A stretch of DNA of 64,000 nucleotides, from assembly GCA_030425705.1 (NCBI GenBank), contig JAUHZU010000002.1:558001-622000 (forward strand), written 5' to 3'. This DNA comes from Phycisphaerae bacterium (GTDB lineage: Bacteria > Planctomycetota > Phycisphaerae > Phycisphaerales > Phycisphaeraceae). Below, piece after piece: positions 52,476-62,417 of the stretch (the stretch's first letter is position 1; each line of letters begins with the position of its first letter). A model generated the notes under the pieces. The model ran no database searches and had not been told where the DNA came from. It worked only from the letters and a program-made list of their open reading frames with translations. Made by a program: the position numbers and the translations under genes.

Positions 52476-53570
52476 CTAGTCCCGGAGGATGACCACGTCG
52501 CGGGGCTCTACGTGGAAGTGCACCTGCCCGTCGGCCGTGGCGTCGGCCGCGGCGGCGCGGGGGTTGAGCTCGATCGCCTTGATTGTCAGGTCGCCCAGCA
52601 GCAGGCGGTGCTGGGCCAGCGAGCCGAGGTAGATCATGCCCTGCCGCTTGGCGGTGAACGTGTTGGGCGGGATGCCCGGCGGGGGGTTGTCCGGGTCGAC
52701 GAGCTGGATCGTCTCCGGGCGGATCGAGCAGGTGACGGCCCCGCCCTGGGGCAGGTCGTCGGGGAACACGGCCGAGCGCACATCGCCGAAGGGCGTGGAC
52801 AGGACGATGTGGTCGTCCTCGGTGCCTTTGACCTCGGCGGGCAGGAAGTTGGTCTCGCCCAGGAAGTCGGCGACGAATCGCGAGTCGGGTCGGCGGTACA
52901 GCTCGGCGGGGGGGCCGGCCTGGCGGACCTTGCCGTCCTTGAGCACGGCGACGCGGTCGGCCATGCTCAGCGCCTCGTGCTGGTCGTGGGTGACGTAGAC
53001 GCCGGTGATGCCCGACTGCTTGCAGATGTCGCGGATGGACTGGCGCATCTCCAGGCGGAGCTTCGCGTCGAGGTTCGACAGCGGCTCGTCCAGGAGCAGG
53101 ACGGTCGGGCGGATCACCAATGCCCGCGCGAGCGCGACACGCTGCTGCTGCCCGCCGGAGAGCTGGTTGATCTTTCGGTCGGCGAGCGTGTCGAGCTGGA
53201 CGGAGGCGAGGGCCTCGTCGACGCGCTTTTTCATCTCCGCCTTGCCGACCTTTCGGACCTCGAGCCCGAAGCGGACGTTCTGGCGGACGGTCATGTGCGG
53301 CCAGAGGGCGTAGCCCTGGAAGACCATGCCGGTGTTGCGTTGGTTGGCGGGGGCGTGGGTGACGTCCTGCTCGCCGAAGTGGATGGTGCCCTGGGTCGGC
53401 TCGGTGAAGCCGGCGAGCATGCGGAGCAGCGTCGTCTTGCCGCAGCCGGACGGCCCGAGGAGGAAGAACAGGTCGCCGGCCGGGATATCCAGGTCGATCG
53501 CGTCGACGGCCACGGTGGGCCCGAAGTGCTTGCTGAGCTGGCGGATCGTGATCGGCGTCATGGGAGCCAT
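52476..53570 (-). CDS. ABC transporter ATP-binding protein (PotA/FbpC/MalK-like)
   Basis: A 364-residue ATPase: Walker A LLGPSGCGKTTLLRMLAGF, Q-loop MVFQGYALWPHMTV, signature NQLSGGQQQRVALARAL, Walker B VLLLDEPLSNLD and switch HDQHEALSMAD, then a C-terminal TOBE domain from about residue 280 (VTCSIRPETIQLV). It belongs to the group of importer ATPases for iron(III), polyamines, phosphonates or sugars. No permease or binding-protein gene is adjacent, so the substrate cannot be assigned. Start ATG 53570, or 53561 nine bases later. Confidence 0.92.
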   Translation of the reverse strand: MAPMTPITIRQLSKHFGPTVAVDAIDLDIPAGDLFFLLGPSGCGKTTLLRMLAGFTEPTQGTIHFGEQDVTHAPANQRNTGMVFQGYALWPHMTVRQNVRFGLEVRKVGKAEMKKRVDEALASVQLDTLADRKINQLSGGQQQRVALARALVIRPTVLLLDEPLSNLDAKLRLEMRQSIRDICKQSGITGVYVTHDQHEALSMADRVAVLKDGKVRQAGPPAELYRRPDSRFVADFLGETNFLPAEVKGTEDDHIVLSTPFGDVRSAVFPDDLPQGGAVTCSIRPETIQLVDPDNPPPGIPPNTFTAKRQGMIYLGSLAQHRLLLGDLTIKAIELNPRAAAADATADGQVHFHVEPRDVVILRD

Positions 53571-53628
53571 AGGGTATCGCGGGGCGTGGGGGGGTGCAGC
53601 CGCGCGACCGGTCGGCGTTCGGGGCCGG

Positions 53629-54297
53629 TTAGCGTTGTTTGCAGGCGATCACGTTTGCCATCCGCCCGGTCGTCGGCTGGCCGTGGTGCGTGACGTCGCG
53701 GCGGTGGGAGAAGAAGTCCTTGGCGTCGCGGTAGGTGCATCGGTCGGTGCGGTCGATCCCGCGTGCGCCCAGGGTTTTGAGCCGGTCGGCGGCGGCGGCG
53801 GGGAGGTCCACGTGCGGCCGGCTGTTGTGGGGCCGGCGGACGAACGCGGGGTCGAACCGGTCGGCGACGTCCGTACCGACCTCGAAGTGTGCGGCACTGA
53901 TCGCCGGGCCCACGGCCGCGAGCACCGGCGCACCGAGCGCCTGCACGGCGTTCTCCATCACGCCCGCCAGCAGCCCGCGCCAGCCCGTGTGGACCGCGGC
54001 GACCCGACGGCCGTCCAGCGTCGCAAGCAGGACCGGCACGCAGTCGGCGGTGATGACCCGCGTCACCTTCGCCGGGCTGTCGAGCACGACCGCGTCGGCC
54101 TCGCACCCGCCGTCGGGCGTGACCGCGCCGCCGTGGACCTGCTTGACGGTGACCCAGTCGTGCGCCGCCAGCCCGAGGCCGCTCACGATGGCGTCGCTGT
54201 CGCCGTGACGGGTGCCGAAGGCGTGCGGGACGCCGATCCCGCGCAGCAGCGGGGACTGGTAGACGACCGCGTTGTCGAGCTTCAGGCGTTCGAGCAT
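53629..54297 (-). CDS. pgeF: Peptidoglycan editing factor PgeF (multicopper-laccase-fold, YfiH family)
   Basis: A 222-residue protein of the YfiH/PgeF (laccase-domain) family. The metal-site motifs are WVTVKQVHGG (His), VITADCVPVLL (Cys) and VAAVHTGWRGLLAGV (His), with AVGPAISAAHFEV near the end. In other bacteria PgeF removes L-Ser mis-incorporated into peptidoglycan precursors; purine nucleosidase or polyphenol oxidase activities have also been reported for the fold. It lies between the ABC ATPase and the Hsp70 gene, all on the minus strand. Confidence 0.9.
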   Translation of the reverse strand: MLERLKLDNAVVYQSPLLRGIGVPHAFGTRHGDSDAIVSGLGLAAHDWVTVKQVHGGAVTPDGGCEADAVVLDSPAKVTRVITADCVPVLLATLDGRRVAAVHTGWRGLLAGVMENAVQALGAPVLAAVGPAISAAHFEVGTDVADRFDPAFVRRPHNSRPHVDLPAAAADRLKTLGARGIDRTDRCTYRDAKDFFSHRRDVTHHGQPTTGRMANVIACKQR

Positions 54298-54354
54298 GGG
54301 CTTATGGGCGTAGGACCGGTTCGGTGCAATGTAGTGCCAAAGCGTGCTGCGGTG

Positions 54355-56394
54355 CTAAGACGGGTTGCCCGCGCCCGTGTCGTCCCGCAGCGTCTGCGCG
54401 ATCGCGGTCTCGGCGAGCTGGATCGTCGCGTGGTCCATGTCGGTCATCGCCCGGTGGAACGCGTCGGCGTCGACCTGCGCATCGTCCGCGTCGATCAGGC
54501 CCTGCACCTTGGCGATGTGCTGGTTGATCTCGTCGCGGTAGTCGGGCTCGAGCTCGTCGCCGACGCGGTCGAGCTGCTTGCGGATGTTGCGGATATCCAG
54601 CTTCGCGTTGAGCCGCAGGTCGATGAGGCGGTGGCGCTGCATGTCGTCCTGGGCGTGGTCGAACGCGTCGCGTTCGATACGATCCACCTCGTCGCGGGTC
54701 AGGCCGTGGTTCGGGACGACCTGCGTGCGGGCGGACCGGCCGGAGCGCTGCTCGGTCGCGTGGACGGTGAGCACGCCGTTGGCGTCCACCAGGAACGTGA
54801 CCTCGACCTTGGGCAGGCCCGCGGGCATCGGCGGGATGCCGGTGAGCTCGAACCGGCCGAGCAGCCGGCAGTCCTGTACCAGCTCGCGCTCGCCCTGGTA
54901 GACGTTGATGGCGACCCTGGTCTGGCCCTCGGCATAAGTCGAGAACACCTCAGTCGCACGTGCGGGGATCGTGCTGTTGGCGGTGATGAGCTTCGCGACC
55001 GCGCCGCCCATCGTCTCGATCCCCAGCGACAGCGGGATGACGTCCAGCAGGAGCCCGCCCGCCGCCGCGCCGCCGACCCCCGCCAGCCGGGCCGCCTGCA
55101 CCGACGCGCCCAGCGCCACCACCTGCTCGGGGTCGAGGGCGGTGTACGGCACCCGGCCGAACAACCGCTCGACCGCCTGTCGCACCGCGGGGACCCGCGT
55201 CGACCCGCCGACCAGTACGACCCGGTCGATGTCGTTCACGCCCAGCCCCGCCGACCACAGCGCCGATCGGCAGGCGCTCAGCGTCCGCTCGACCCACGGC
55301 CCGATCATCCGGTCCAGCTCCTCACGCGTGACGACCCGCCGGTACACCCCCGGCTCGCCCAGGTCGATCTCGATCGTCGCCTCGCCGTCGGTCGACAGCC
55401 TGATCTTTGTCTGCTCGGCAAACGTGCGCAGCGCCTGTCGCGTCGACGGCGGGAAGTCCACGGCCGTGCCGAGTTGCTCGCCGATCTCGCGGGTAACCAG
55501 GTCGATGAGCATGCGGTCCACGTCGTCGCCGCCCAGGTGCGTGTCGCCGGCGGTGGCGAGGACCTGGTCCACCTGGCCCTGATCGGTCTGCTGCAGGCGG
55601 AGGATGGAGATGTCAAATGTCCCCCCGCCGAGGTCGTAGACGGCGATAGTCTGTGCGGAAGGCCGCGAGGGGCCGACGGCACCAGTGGATGAGGGGTTTG
55701 GGTCGGAAGTGCACGCGGCGGGGTTAAGTTTCGTGGAAAGCGAGACCGTGCCGGTGGGTGTCCGTCTCGCAACACTCGTCTCCGCGGCCCCATGTCCGTT
55801 TGGCATCTCTCCCTCCCCCAGCCCGTATGCCAACGCCGCGGCGGTCGGCTCGTTGACGATGCGCACAACCTCGAGCCCGGCGAGCCGGCCCGCGTCGCGC
55901 GTGGCCTGACGTTGTGCATCGTCGAAGTATGCCGGCACGGTCACGACCGCCCGCTTCACCCCCGTGCCCAGCGCGTGCTCCGCCCACCGCTTCAGCTCCG
56001 TCAGCACCATAGCGCTGACCGCCTGCGGGCTGACGACATGCCCGCCGACCCTCACCCGCGCGGTCGCCTGCTCGCCCTCGACGACCTCGTAAGGCAGGGC
56101 CCGGGCATCGTCGGCGACATCCGCCAGGCCCCGGCCCATAAGCCGCTTGACGCTGTGGACCGTGGAGGTGGGGTACTCGACGGCCGTGGCCCTCGCGACC
56201 GAGCCGATCGCCTCAGCCCGCCCGGTCGCCGGGTCCAGCCGGACGACCGAGGGCAGCGTGTGCTCGCCCTCGGGACCCGCGAGGATGCGCGGCCCCGCCG
56301 CGTCACAGTACGCGACCAGCGAGTTGGTCGTCCCCAGGTCAATCCCCACGATCGGGTCGGCGATGGTCGTCTCGGGCGTCGAGGCGTTTGTCAT
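54355..56394 (-). CDS. Hsp70-family chaperone (DnaK/HscA-like) with an inserted segment
   Basis: A 679-residue Hsp70. Phosphate and nucleotide motifs are [65 protein letters not shown] and [13 protein letters not shown]. The substrate-binding domain contains [14 protein letters not shown] and [15 protein letters not shown]. The length and sequence style fit the HscA or DnaK-paralogue branch. A segment of about 50 residues (196-248, rich in Ser, Thr, Pro and Gly) is inserted just before AVYDLGGG, where family members normally have only a few residues. No hscB or isc genes are adjacent, so a Fe-S role is not supported. Confidence 0.9.
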   Translation of the reverse strand: MTNASTPETTIADPIVGIDLGTTNSLVAYCDAAGPRILAGPEGEHTLPSVVRLDPATGRAEAIGSVARATAVEYPTSTVHSVKRLMGRGLADVADDARALPYEVVEGEQATARVRVGGHVVSPQAVSAMVLTELKRWAEHALGTGVKRAVVTVPAYFDDAQRQATRDAGRLAGLEVVRIVNEPTAAALAYGLGEGEMPNGHGAAETSVARRTPTGTVSLSTKLNPAACTSDPNPSSTGAVGPSRPSAQTIAVYDLGGGTFDISILRLQQTDQGQVDQVLATAGDTHLGGDDVDRMLIDLVTREIGEQLGTAVDFPPSTRQALRTFAEQTKIRLSTDGEATIEIDLGEPGVYRRVVTREELDRMIGPWVERTLSACRSALWSAGLGVNDIDRVVLVGGSTRVPAVRQAVERLFGRVPYTALDPEQVVALGASVQAARLAGVGGAAAGGLLLDVIPLSLGIETMGGAVAKLITANSTIPARATEVFSTYAEGQTRVAINVYQGERELVQDCRLLGRFELTGIPPMPAGLPKVEVTFLVDANGVLTVHATEQRSGRSARTQVVPNHGLTRDEVDRIERDAFDHAQDDMQRHRLIDLRLNAKLDIRNIRKQLDRVGDELEPDYRDEINQHIAKVQGLIDADDAQVDADAFHRAMTDMDHATIQLAETAIAQTLRDDTGAGNPS

Positions 56395-56554
56395 AGATCG
56401 TCAGTGTAGGCAGGATCCGCGGTGGGGTTTCAGGCCGGCCGCCGGGGCACGGGTCTTAGGGGCTCGGGTTCCGGTCACGTCGTATGACGGGGTAGGCGGT
56501 ATCATCGCACGTTGCTTTCGGCCAGACCCAAGCAACCAGACCCGAAACCCGAAC

Positions 56555-56959
56555 GTGCCCTTCGAGATCACCTACCAGACCGCCTTCGCCGCCGCGCACG
56601 CGATCCTCCTGCCCGACGGGTCGCTCGAGCCGGTGCACGGCCACAACTGGTCGGTCGCCGTGACCGTCGCCGCCCCCGAACTCGACGCGATCGAGACCGT
56701 CATGGACTTCCATGACCTGGAGCGGATCGTGCAGGGCATCACCGCAAGCTGGCACAACCGGGACCTCAACGACTGCCCGCCGTTCGCGGATGCCGGCCGC
56801 ACCGACCGGCACGGGCTCGCCATCAGCCCGACCGCCGAACGCGTCGCCGAGCACCTGGGCACCGCCGTCGCCGCGCAGCTCCCGGCGCACACCCGGCTGG
56901 TGGGCGTGACCGTCGGCGAAGCGCCCGGTTGCACCGCGACCTATCGCCCCGAGCGGTAG
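56555..56959 (+). CDS. 6-pyruvoyltetrahydropterin synthase/QueD family, PTPS-III-like
   Basis: A 134-residue T-fold protein. Zinc ligands are visible as AFAAAHAI and VHGHNWSVAV, and a later VMDFHDLERIV motif is typical. The catalytic Cys of QueD (Cys-x3-HGH) is absent; instead the sequence is LEPVHGH, that is Glu-x2-HGH, the pattern of PTPS-III proteins, which can replace dihydroneopterin aldolase in folate synthesis. Start GTG 56555 is the only reasonable one before the family N-terminus FEITYQTAFAAAH. It is divergent from the Hsp70 gene. A queuosine role (QueD) remains possible. Confidence 0.85.
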   Translation: MPFEITYQTAFAAAHAILLPDGSLEPVHGHNWSVAVTVAAPELDAIETVMDFHDLERIVQGITASWHNRDLNDCPPFADAGRTDRHGLAISPTAERVAEHLGTAVAAQLPAHTRLVGVTVGEAPGCTATYRPER

Positions 56960-57006
56960 CCGGTGATTTACATCCGTGTCGTTGTCAGCACAATGCCGGG
57001 CCGTTC

Positions 57007-57459
57007 TCAGGACTCGTGCATGTCGTTGCGGTACCCGCCGGGCAGCGGCTGGTCGTCGCTGTCGTCTTCCGGATCGGATGGGCCGCTATCGTCCGGCTTG
57101 TCGGGTTTGTCCGGCTTGCCGGCGTACCCGGTGCTGCCCTGGCTGGCCGAGGCGTCGTCGGCGGGCGCGGGCCCGGTCCGAGCGCTGCGGGAGAGGTTCG
57201 CGGTGTTGCGGTTCGTGTTGCGGCGGGCCTCGTTAACGGTCAGCGGTCGGCCGTTGAACTCCTGGCCGCTGAGCGCCTCGATGGCCTTGTTGGCGTCGGC
57301 CTGGTCCGGCATCTCGACAAAGCCGAATCCCCGCGGCCGACCCGTCTCGCGGTCGGTCACGAGCGAAGCGCGGTGGACCTCGCCGAAGGACCGGAACAAC
57401 TCTACCAGCTGGTCCTCGGTCGTATCGTACGGGAGGTTGCCGACGTAGATACTGATCAC
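57007..57459 (-). CDS. RRM-type RNA-binding protein
   Basis: A 150-residue protein with one RNA recognition motif at residues 2-80. RNP2 is IYVGNLPY and RNP1 is RGFGFVEM; DTTEDQLVELFRSFG and ALSGQEFNGRPLTVNEA complete the fold. The tail is acidic and disordered with short repeats (GKPDKPDKPDD). Small RRM proteins are common in cyanobacteria and planctomycetes; targets are unknown. GTG 57459 is favoured because AAGGA lies about 8 nt upstream; the longer frame starts at 57483. Confidence 0.9.
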   Translation of the reverse strand: MISIYVGNLPYDTTEDQLVELFRSFGEVHRASLVTDRETGRPRGFGFVEMPDQADANKAIEALSGQEFNGRPLTVNEARRNTNRNTANLSRSARTGPAPADDASASQGSTGYAGKPDKPDKPDDSGPSDPEDDSDDQPLPGGYRNDMHES

Positions 57460-57710
57460 GGTCGATTCCTTGTGCCGGAGCACGGGAGCCGCCGCGCGAG
57501 CGGAACTGCCGCTGACGCGGCCGGAAGCGAAATCTCGAGTGAGCCGTGAGTCCTGAATCTATCTCTAAACTAACCACCGCCCGGCCGGATTTCAAGCGGG
57601 GCGGGGTAGTAGGACGGATTTGATCCGAAAAAACCGGAACCGTTGCCATCCGATGACGAAGGCCGGCACGGGCGGGATATGATGAATCGCCGTATCGTTT
57701 TGAGCCCACC

Positions 57711-58697
57711 ATGCCCGACCCGCCCGCGAGCCCTGCCCCCGCCTCCTCGGTGCCCGACCCCGACGGGGCGAAGGCCCCGTGGGTCGCCGTCGCGTCCGTC
57801 GTGCTCGGGGTGGTGGGGGTGCTGACGAGCTTTGTGATCCTGCCGGGCGCCATCTGCGGGATCGCCGCGCTCGTTTTGGCTCACCGCGCCGCGGAGAAGA
57901 CCGGCCCGGACGCGGGTCGGCCCGGGCGCGGCCTAGCCATCACTGGCCGCGTGCTGGGGATCGCTGCGCTGGTGTTCTGCGCCGTGACAAGTGTATTTGT
58001 TCTGATCAAGGTGCTTTCTGTTCCACGTGACCGGGAGCACAGCAAGTTGCAGCAGTACACGTATCTCCGTGGAACACACGCGGGGATGATTGTGTTTGCA
58101 AACACAAACAAGGAGCACATGCCGGGGCTTGACAGTAAAGGACATGTTCTCGCGGACTCGGAATGGACCGGTTTCAGTGGGGATGGCGATACGATTCAGG
58201 CCCGCTATTGGATCTTGTTTGATGGCGACTTTATTGTCCCGGACTATGCAATCGCGCCACGCGAAACCGATCCACTTGTGACGGAGTACGACCCGGGGTT
58301 CGGTGAGATCGCGGCCCCGGTTCGGTGGGATGCCACGGTCAGTCATTATTCGTTCGCCATGCTCTCGATTGATGGCGAGCCCGGCAGCGCACCGGATGCG
58401 GATTACCGTGCCGAAGAATGGGCATACAGCTACAACAGCCAGGCGGTCGTCATGAGCGACCGCAACCTCGGCACGGATGCGACGGCTGGTGTGCAGAGCA
58501 ATTATGCCACGAAACCAGGCGAGTTCCGTGGAAGCGTCCTCTGGAACGACGGACATGTCACCTTTGAAGAGACCCACATCCTCGAAACCCGCTACGGCAG
58601 TGGGCCGGTCTACGTTGACGCGGACGGTGAACCGACAGACAACCTCTTCCTCCCTCAGGGCGACGACGACGCGTACCTCATCCACCGGGGCGACTGA
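57711..58697 (+). CDS. DUF4190-type membrane protein with a prepilin-like C-terminal region
   Basis: A 328-residue protein. The N-terminus has a DUF4190-like pair of hydrophobic segments (VVLGVVGVLTSFVILPGAIC and GRVLGIAALVFCAVTSVFVL) separated by a short basic-acidic loop. The rest is exported or exposed and resembles the C-terminal parts of planctomycete prepilin-like proteins: YWILFDGDFIVPD, NSQAVVMSDRN and VLWNDGHVTFEETH (a DG-type motif). Base composition from about 57990 to 58560 is lower in G+C than the first part, suggesting a mosaic gene. TATGAT near 57676 could be a -10 element. No function is assigned. Confidence 0.65.
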   Translation: MPDPPASPAPASSVPDPDGAKAPWVAVASVVLGVVGVLTSFVILPGAICGIAALVLAHRAAEKTGPDAGRPGRGLAITGRVLGIAALVFCAVTSVFVLIKVLSVPRDREHSKLQQYTYLRGTHAGMIVFANTNKEHMPGLDSKGHVLADSEWTGFSGDGDTIQARYWILFDGDFIVPDYAIAPRETDPLVTEYDPGFGEIAAPVRWDATVSHYSFAMLSIDGEPGSAPDADYRAEEWAYSYNSQAVVMSDRNLGTDATAGVQSNYATKPGEFRGSVLWNDGHVTFEETHILETRYGSGPVYVDADGEPTDNLFLPQGDDDAYLIHRGD

Positions 58698-58709
58698 GCC
58701 CGACGTCTT

Positions 58710-59648
58710 TTAGGCGTTGCGCTGCGACAGGCCGACCAGGAACTCCCACACCGTCAGCGCCGCCAGCCGGGCCGTCTGGTCGTCGCGGTCGAACGGCGGG
58801 CTCAGCTCCACCACGTCCATCGACCGCACCATCGGCGATCGGCCGGCCGCGTACGCCGCGTACAGCCACAGACGCTTGTCCAGCCCGCACGCGTTGGGCG
58901 CGCTCACGCCCGGGGCCTGCGACTGGTCCAGCGCATCCAGGTCGAACGTCGCCAGCACATCATCGGGCTGCTGGGTGTACAGCTTCGCCATCAGCTCAGC
59001 GGTCAGCTCGCTCCGCCAGTACACCTGCCCGCCGCGGTCCGCGACCCACTGCGCGTGACCGGGCGCGGTCGAGTGCGGGTTCAGCCCGGCCGCGGTGTAG
59101 CGCGAGCACCGCCCCGACGGGTGCTCGACCGCCTGGCGGAACGGCGAGCCGGAGTGCGGCTGGCCGTCTTCCAGCGCGCGGACGTCGGCGTGGGCGTCGA
59201 GGTTGACGATGCTGACCGCTTGCTCGGCCTGGGCGTAGCCGAGGAAGTGGCCGAAGGTTGTTTCGTGCCCACCGCCGAGGACGATGGGCGTGATGCGCTG
59301 GTCGAAAGCGAGCAGCTCGGCCACGGCTTCGCCGAGTGTCTGCTGGTCGGCCGCGACCTCGCCGGTGCACGCGACATCGCCGAGGTCGACGGTCGAGCGC
59401 AGGAGCTGTTCGAAGCGGTCTGCCGCGTTGCCGGGCGGCGTGAGGCGGTAGAGGTGGTGGCGGATGAGCGCGGGCCCGAGTGCCGCGCCGGGCCGTCCGC
59501 CGTTGCGTTCGACGCCGGCGTCGGAGGGGAACCCGAGGATCGCGACGCGGGTGGTGCCGCGCGGCTCGTCGCTCAGGAGGTGCCCCACGCGCACATCCCC
59601 CGCCCGGCGGCCCGGCATCGCGACGGTGGGGGGGAGCAGGTCAGGCAT
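58710..59648 (-). CDS. hutG: Arginase-family hydrolase, formimidoylglutamase
   Basis: A 312-residue ureohydrolase-fold enzyme. Metal motifs are IVLGGGHETTFGHF, SIVNLDAHADVRALEDG, and the last pair VLATFDLDALDQSQAPGVSAP. HutG hydrolyses N-formimidoyl-L-glutamate to glutamate and formamide, the last step of the pathway. It is the last of the hut genes on the minus strand and overlaps hutI by 8 bp. The family's variable N-terminal part (about 40 residues before VAILGFPSD) is present. Arginase or agmatinase activity is excluded mainly by context. Confidence 0.9.
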   Translation of the reverse strand: MPDLLPPTVAMPGRRAGDVRVGHLLSDEPRGTTRVAILGFPSDAGVERNGGRPGAALGPALIRHHLYRLTPPGNAADRFEQLLRSTVDLGDVACTGEVAADQQTLGEAVAELLAFDQRITPIVLGGGHETTFGHFLGYAQAEQAVSIVNLDAHADVRALEDGQPHSGSPFRQAVEHPSGRCSRYTAAGLNPHSTAPGHAQWVADRGGQVYWRSELTAELMAKLYTQQPDDVLATFDLDALDQSQAPGVSAPNACGLDKRLWLYAAYAAGRSPMVRSMDVVELSPPFDRDDQTARLAALTVWEFLVGLSQRNA

Positions 59649-60912
59649 CGCGACCCTCCCCTTCTTTCATGCCACGACTACGCAGCATCTGCTTGCCCGC
59701 GATGTACACGTCCCCGATGTAGGACGGTGCCATCTGTACGAACCACAACTCGACGCTTGGTATGAAGCAACGGATAAAGTCAGCCCGCATGCCGGGCTTC
59801 AGCGACCCGACCTGGCCGTCGAGCGCGAGGGCTTTCGCCGCATAAGTTGTGGCACCTTTCAGGGCCTCGCACGGCGTCATGTAGTTCATCATGCAGGCCA
59901 GTGACATCGACCACGGCAGGTAGTGGCACGGCGCGCTGCCGGGGTTGAAATCCGTCGCCACGGCGACAGGAACACCCGCATCAATGAACCGACGCGCATC
60001 CAGCGGTGGCTGGCGCAGCATCAGTGACGCCATCGGCAGCGTAACAGCGACCACACCGGCCTCAGCCATTGCCGCGATACCGTTGTCGCTGGTGTATTCG
60101 AGATGATCCGCCGAGACCGCACCGACCTCCGCCGCTAGTTCGGCACCGCCGCCGTCGCGCAACTGATCGACATGCAGCTTCGGTGTCAGGCCGTGGCGTA
60201 CACCACATTCAAGCACGCGCCTAGCTTCGTCGGGCGTAAACGCGCCTTGCTCCACAAAGACATCGTTGAATCGTGCCAGTCCTTCCTCGGCGACTCGTGG
60301 GACCAGTTCCTCGCAAAGCAGATCGAGGTAGCCGGTCCGGTTGCCCTTGAACTCCGGCGGCACCACGTGGGCCCCGAGCAGCGTCGCAACGATTCGGCCC
60401 GGCTGGTCCTCGGATTCGGCGAGCTGCTTGTACACACGAAGCAACTTCAACTCATCCGCGACCGTAAGCCCGTAGCCGCTCTTGCACTCAACGGTCGTGA
60501 CCCCGAAACAACGCATGAACCAGCGGTGGATGCTTGCGTGATCGAACAACTCATCCTCACTCGCCTCTCGCGTCTGCCCGACGGTCTTCATGATCCCGCC
60601 GCCTTGCTTGGCGATATCGAGATAGCTTGCACCCTTGCACCTCATGGCGAACTCGTCTTCGCGCCAACCGCCGAAAGCGAGGTGGGTGTGGCAATCGATC
60701 AGGCCGGGCATCACAATATAACCACCGGCGTTGTGGGCTTCGCCATCATCGAGCCCGTCGACCCCATCCGTTGGCAGGTCGGTTTCCTTCCCCACCCACG
60801 TGATCCTTTCGCCGTACCAGACGAGCGCGGCGTCATCGATCGGCTGCACATCCCCCTGCCCGCCCTCGTCCAGGCACTGGTAAAGCGTTCCGATGTTGCG
60901 CATTACGGGCAT
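59641..60912 (-). CDS. hutI: Imidazolonepropionase
   Basis: A 423-residue amidohydrolase with the HutI signature: VMPGLIDCHTHLAFGG (His pair), GGGIMKTVGQTREASEDELF, TTVECKSGYGLTVADELKLL, and LHVDQLRDGGGAELAAEVGAVSADHLEY with the His/Asp metal set. It hydrolyses 4-imidazolone-5-propanoate to N-formimidoylglutamate. Stop and start overlap the neighbouring genes: hutH by one base (TGATG) and hutG by 8 bp, so the four hut genes are almost certainly one transcript. ATG 60903 is an alternative start. Confidence 0.95.
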   Translation of the reverse strand: MPVMRNIGTLYQCLDEGGQGDVQPIDDAALVWYGERITWVGKETDLPTDGVDGLDDGEAHNAGGYIVMPGLIDCHTHLAFGGWREDEFAMRCKGASYLDIAKQGGGIMKTVGQTREASEDELFDHASIHRWFMRCFGVTTVECKSGYGLTVADELKLLRVYKQLAESEDQPGRIVATLLGAHVVPPEFKGNRTGYLDLLCEELVPRVAEEGLARFNDVFVEQGAFTPDEARRVLECGVRHGLTPKLHVDQLRDGGGAELAAEVGAVSADHLEYTSDNGIAAMAEAGVVAVTLPMASLMLRQPPLDARRFIDAGVPVAVATDFNPGSAPCHYLPWSMSLACMMNYMTPCEALKGATTYAAKALALDGQVGSLKPGMRADFIRCFIPSVELWFVQMAPSYIGDVYIAGKQMLRSRGMKEGEGRDA

Positions 60913-62417
60913 CAGCGCAGCTCCGTACCGGCGTCGGCCAGGGTGTCGATCACCACCGGCGTCTGCACCAGCGACAGCGCGCCCGCGAGGTCGTCGTGGA
61001 ACACGCCGTCCGCCTCGCGGTGGGGGATGCGCGAGCGGATGTATTCATGGGCCGTCACGACGCCACGCCCGGCCTTGAGCGGCAGGCGGTAGTCCAGCGC
61101 CTGCGCGGCCGTCATCATCTCGATCGCCAGGACGTGCTCGACGTTCTTGAGGACCTGCAGCAGCTTGAGCGCGCCGATCGAGCCCATGCTGACGTGGTCC
61201 TCCTGGCCCAGGCAGGTCGGGATCGAGTCCACGCTCGCGGGGTGGCAGAGCACCTTGTTCTCGCTGACCAGCGCGGCGGCGGTGTACTGCGGGATCATGA
61301 ACCCCGAGTTCACGCCGGTCTCTTTCATCAAGAGGCGCGGCAGCCCGTCGTGCCCGCCCAGCAGGAGGTAGCACCGGCGTTCGGAGATGCTCGCGAGTTC
61401 GGCCAAGGCGATCGCCGCGTAGTCGATGACGAGCGCGAGCGGCTGGCCGTGGAAGTTCCCGCCGGAGACGATCGCGCCGTCCCCGAACACCAGCGGGTTG
61501 TCCGTGACGCTGTTGATCTCGGTCTCGACAACGGCGCTGCCGTGGGCGAGGGCGTCGCGGGACGCGCCGTGGACCTGCGGGACGCAGCGGAGCGAGTAGG
61601 GGTCCTGCACCTTGCCGCAGTCGCGGTGGGACTCAAGTATCTCGCTGTCGATGAGTAGCTCGCGGATGTTGTGGGCGACCGCCGCGTGGCCGGGGTGCGG
61701 GCGGAGGTCGGCGATGCGCGGGTCGAAGGGCGCGACGCTGCCCTGGAGCGCTTCGAGCGACATCGCCGCGATGACGTCGGCCAACTTGACCAGGTGCAGC
61801 GCGCGGTGCAGCGCGAAGGCGCCGTGGGCGCTCATGAGCTGCGTGCCGTTGATGAGGGCGAGCCCGTCCTTGGCCTGCAGCGCGATGGGCTCGACGCCGC
61901 GCGACCGCAGGACGTCGCCGGCCGGCTGCGGCTGATCCTCTCCCTCGGCCCAGAGCTTGCCCTGCCCGAGGAGCGGCAGCGCGAGGTGCGCGAGCGGCGC
62001 GAGGTCGCCGGACGCGCCGACGCTGCCGCGCGACGGGATCATCGGGACCAGCCCCTGTTCGTCGAGCCAGAGCAGTCGCTCGAACGTCGTGCGTGAGACG
62101 CCCGAGAAGCCCTGCGCGAGGGCGTGGACCTTCAGCTTGAGCATGAGCGACGCGATCGCCCGGGGCAGCGGCTCGCCGACGCCGACCGCGTGGCTGAGGA
62201 TCAGGTTGCGCTGAAGCTCGGCGACCTGCGCATCGCTGATGCGCTGGTTGGCGAGCACGCCGAAGCCGGTGTTGATGCCGTAGTACGCCTTTCCGTCACC
62301 GAGCGCCCGCTCGACGACCGCGCGGGATGCATCGAGGCAGGACGCGTCGCGGCGCAACGCGCCGAGCCGGGCGTCGAGGTCGGCGTACAGGTTGGCGAGG
62401 GCGACGCGGCCGGTCAT
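60912..62417 (-). CDS. hutH: Histidine ammonia-lyase
   Basis: A 501-residue aromatic amino acid lyase. The MIO prosthetic group arises from Ala135-Ser136-Gly137 in [20 protein letters not shown]. Other family motifs are [63 protein letters not shown] and [15 protein letters not shown]. It removes ammonia from L-histidine to give urocanate, the first step of histidine use. It overlaps hutU by 4 bp and hutI by 1 bp. Length is normal. Confidence 0.97.
   Translation of the reverse strand: MTGRVALANLYADLDARLGALRRDASCLDASRAVVERALGDGKAYYGINTGFGVLANQRISDAQVAELQRNLILSHAVGVGEPLPRAIASLMLKLKVHALAQGFSGVSRTTFERLLWLDEQGLVPMIPSRGSVGASGDLAPLAHLALPLLGQGKLWAEGEDQPQPAGDVLRSRGVEPIALQAKDGLALINGTQLMSAHGAFALHRALHLVKLADVIAAMSLEALQGSVAPFDPRIADLRPHPGHAAVAHNIRELLIDSEILESHRDCGKVQDPYSLRCVPQVHGASRDALAHGSAVVETEINSVTDNPLVFGDGAIVSGGNFHGQPLALVIDYAAIALAELASISERRCYLLLGGHDGLPRLLMKETGVNSGFMIPQYTAAALVSENKVLCHPASVDSIPTCLGQEDHVSMGSIGALKLLQVLKNVEHVLAIEMMTAAQALDYRLPLKAGRGVVTAHEYIRSRIPHREADGVFHDDLAGALSLVQTPVVIDTLADAGTELR

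Noticed and set aside
57100-57130. Short GCCGG/GTCCGG repeats in the RRM gene
   Set aside because: They encode the low-complexity KPDKPD tail and do not form an array.
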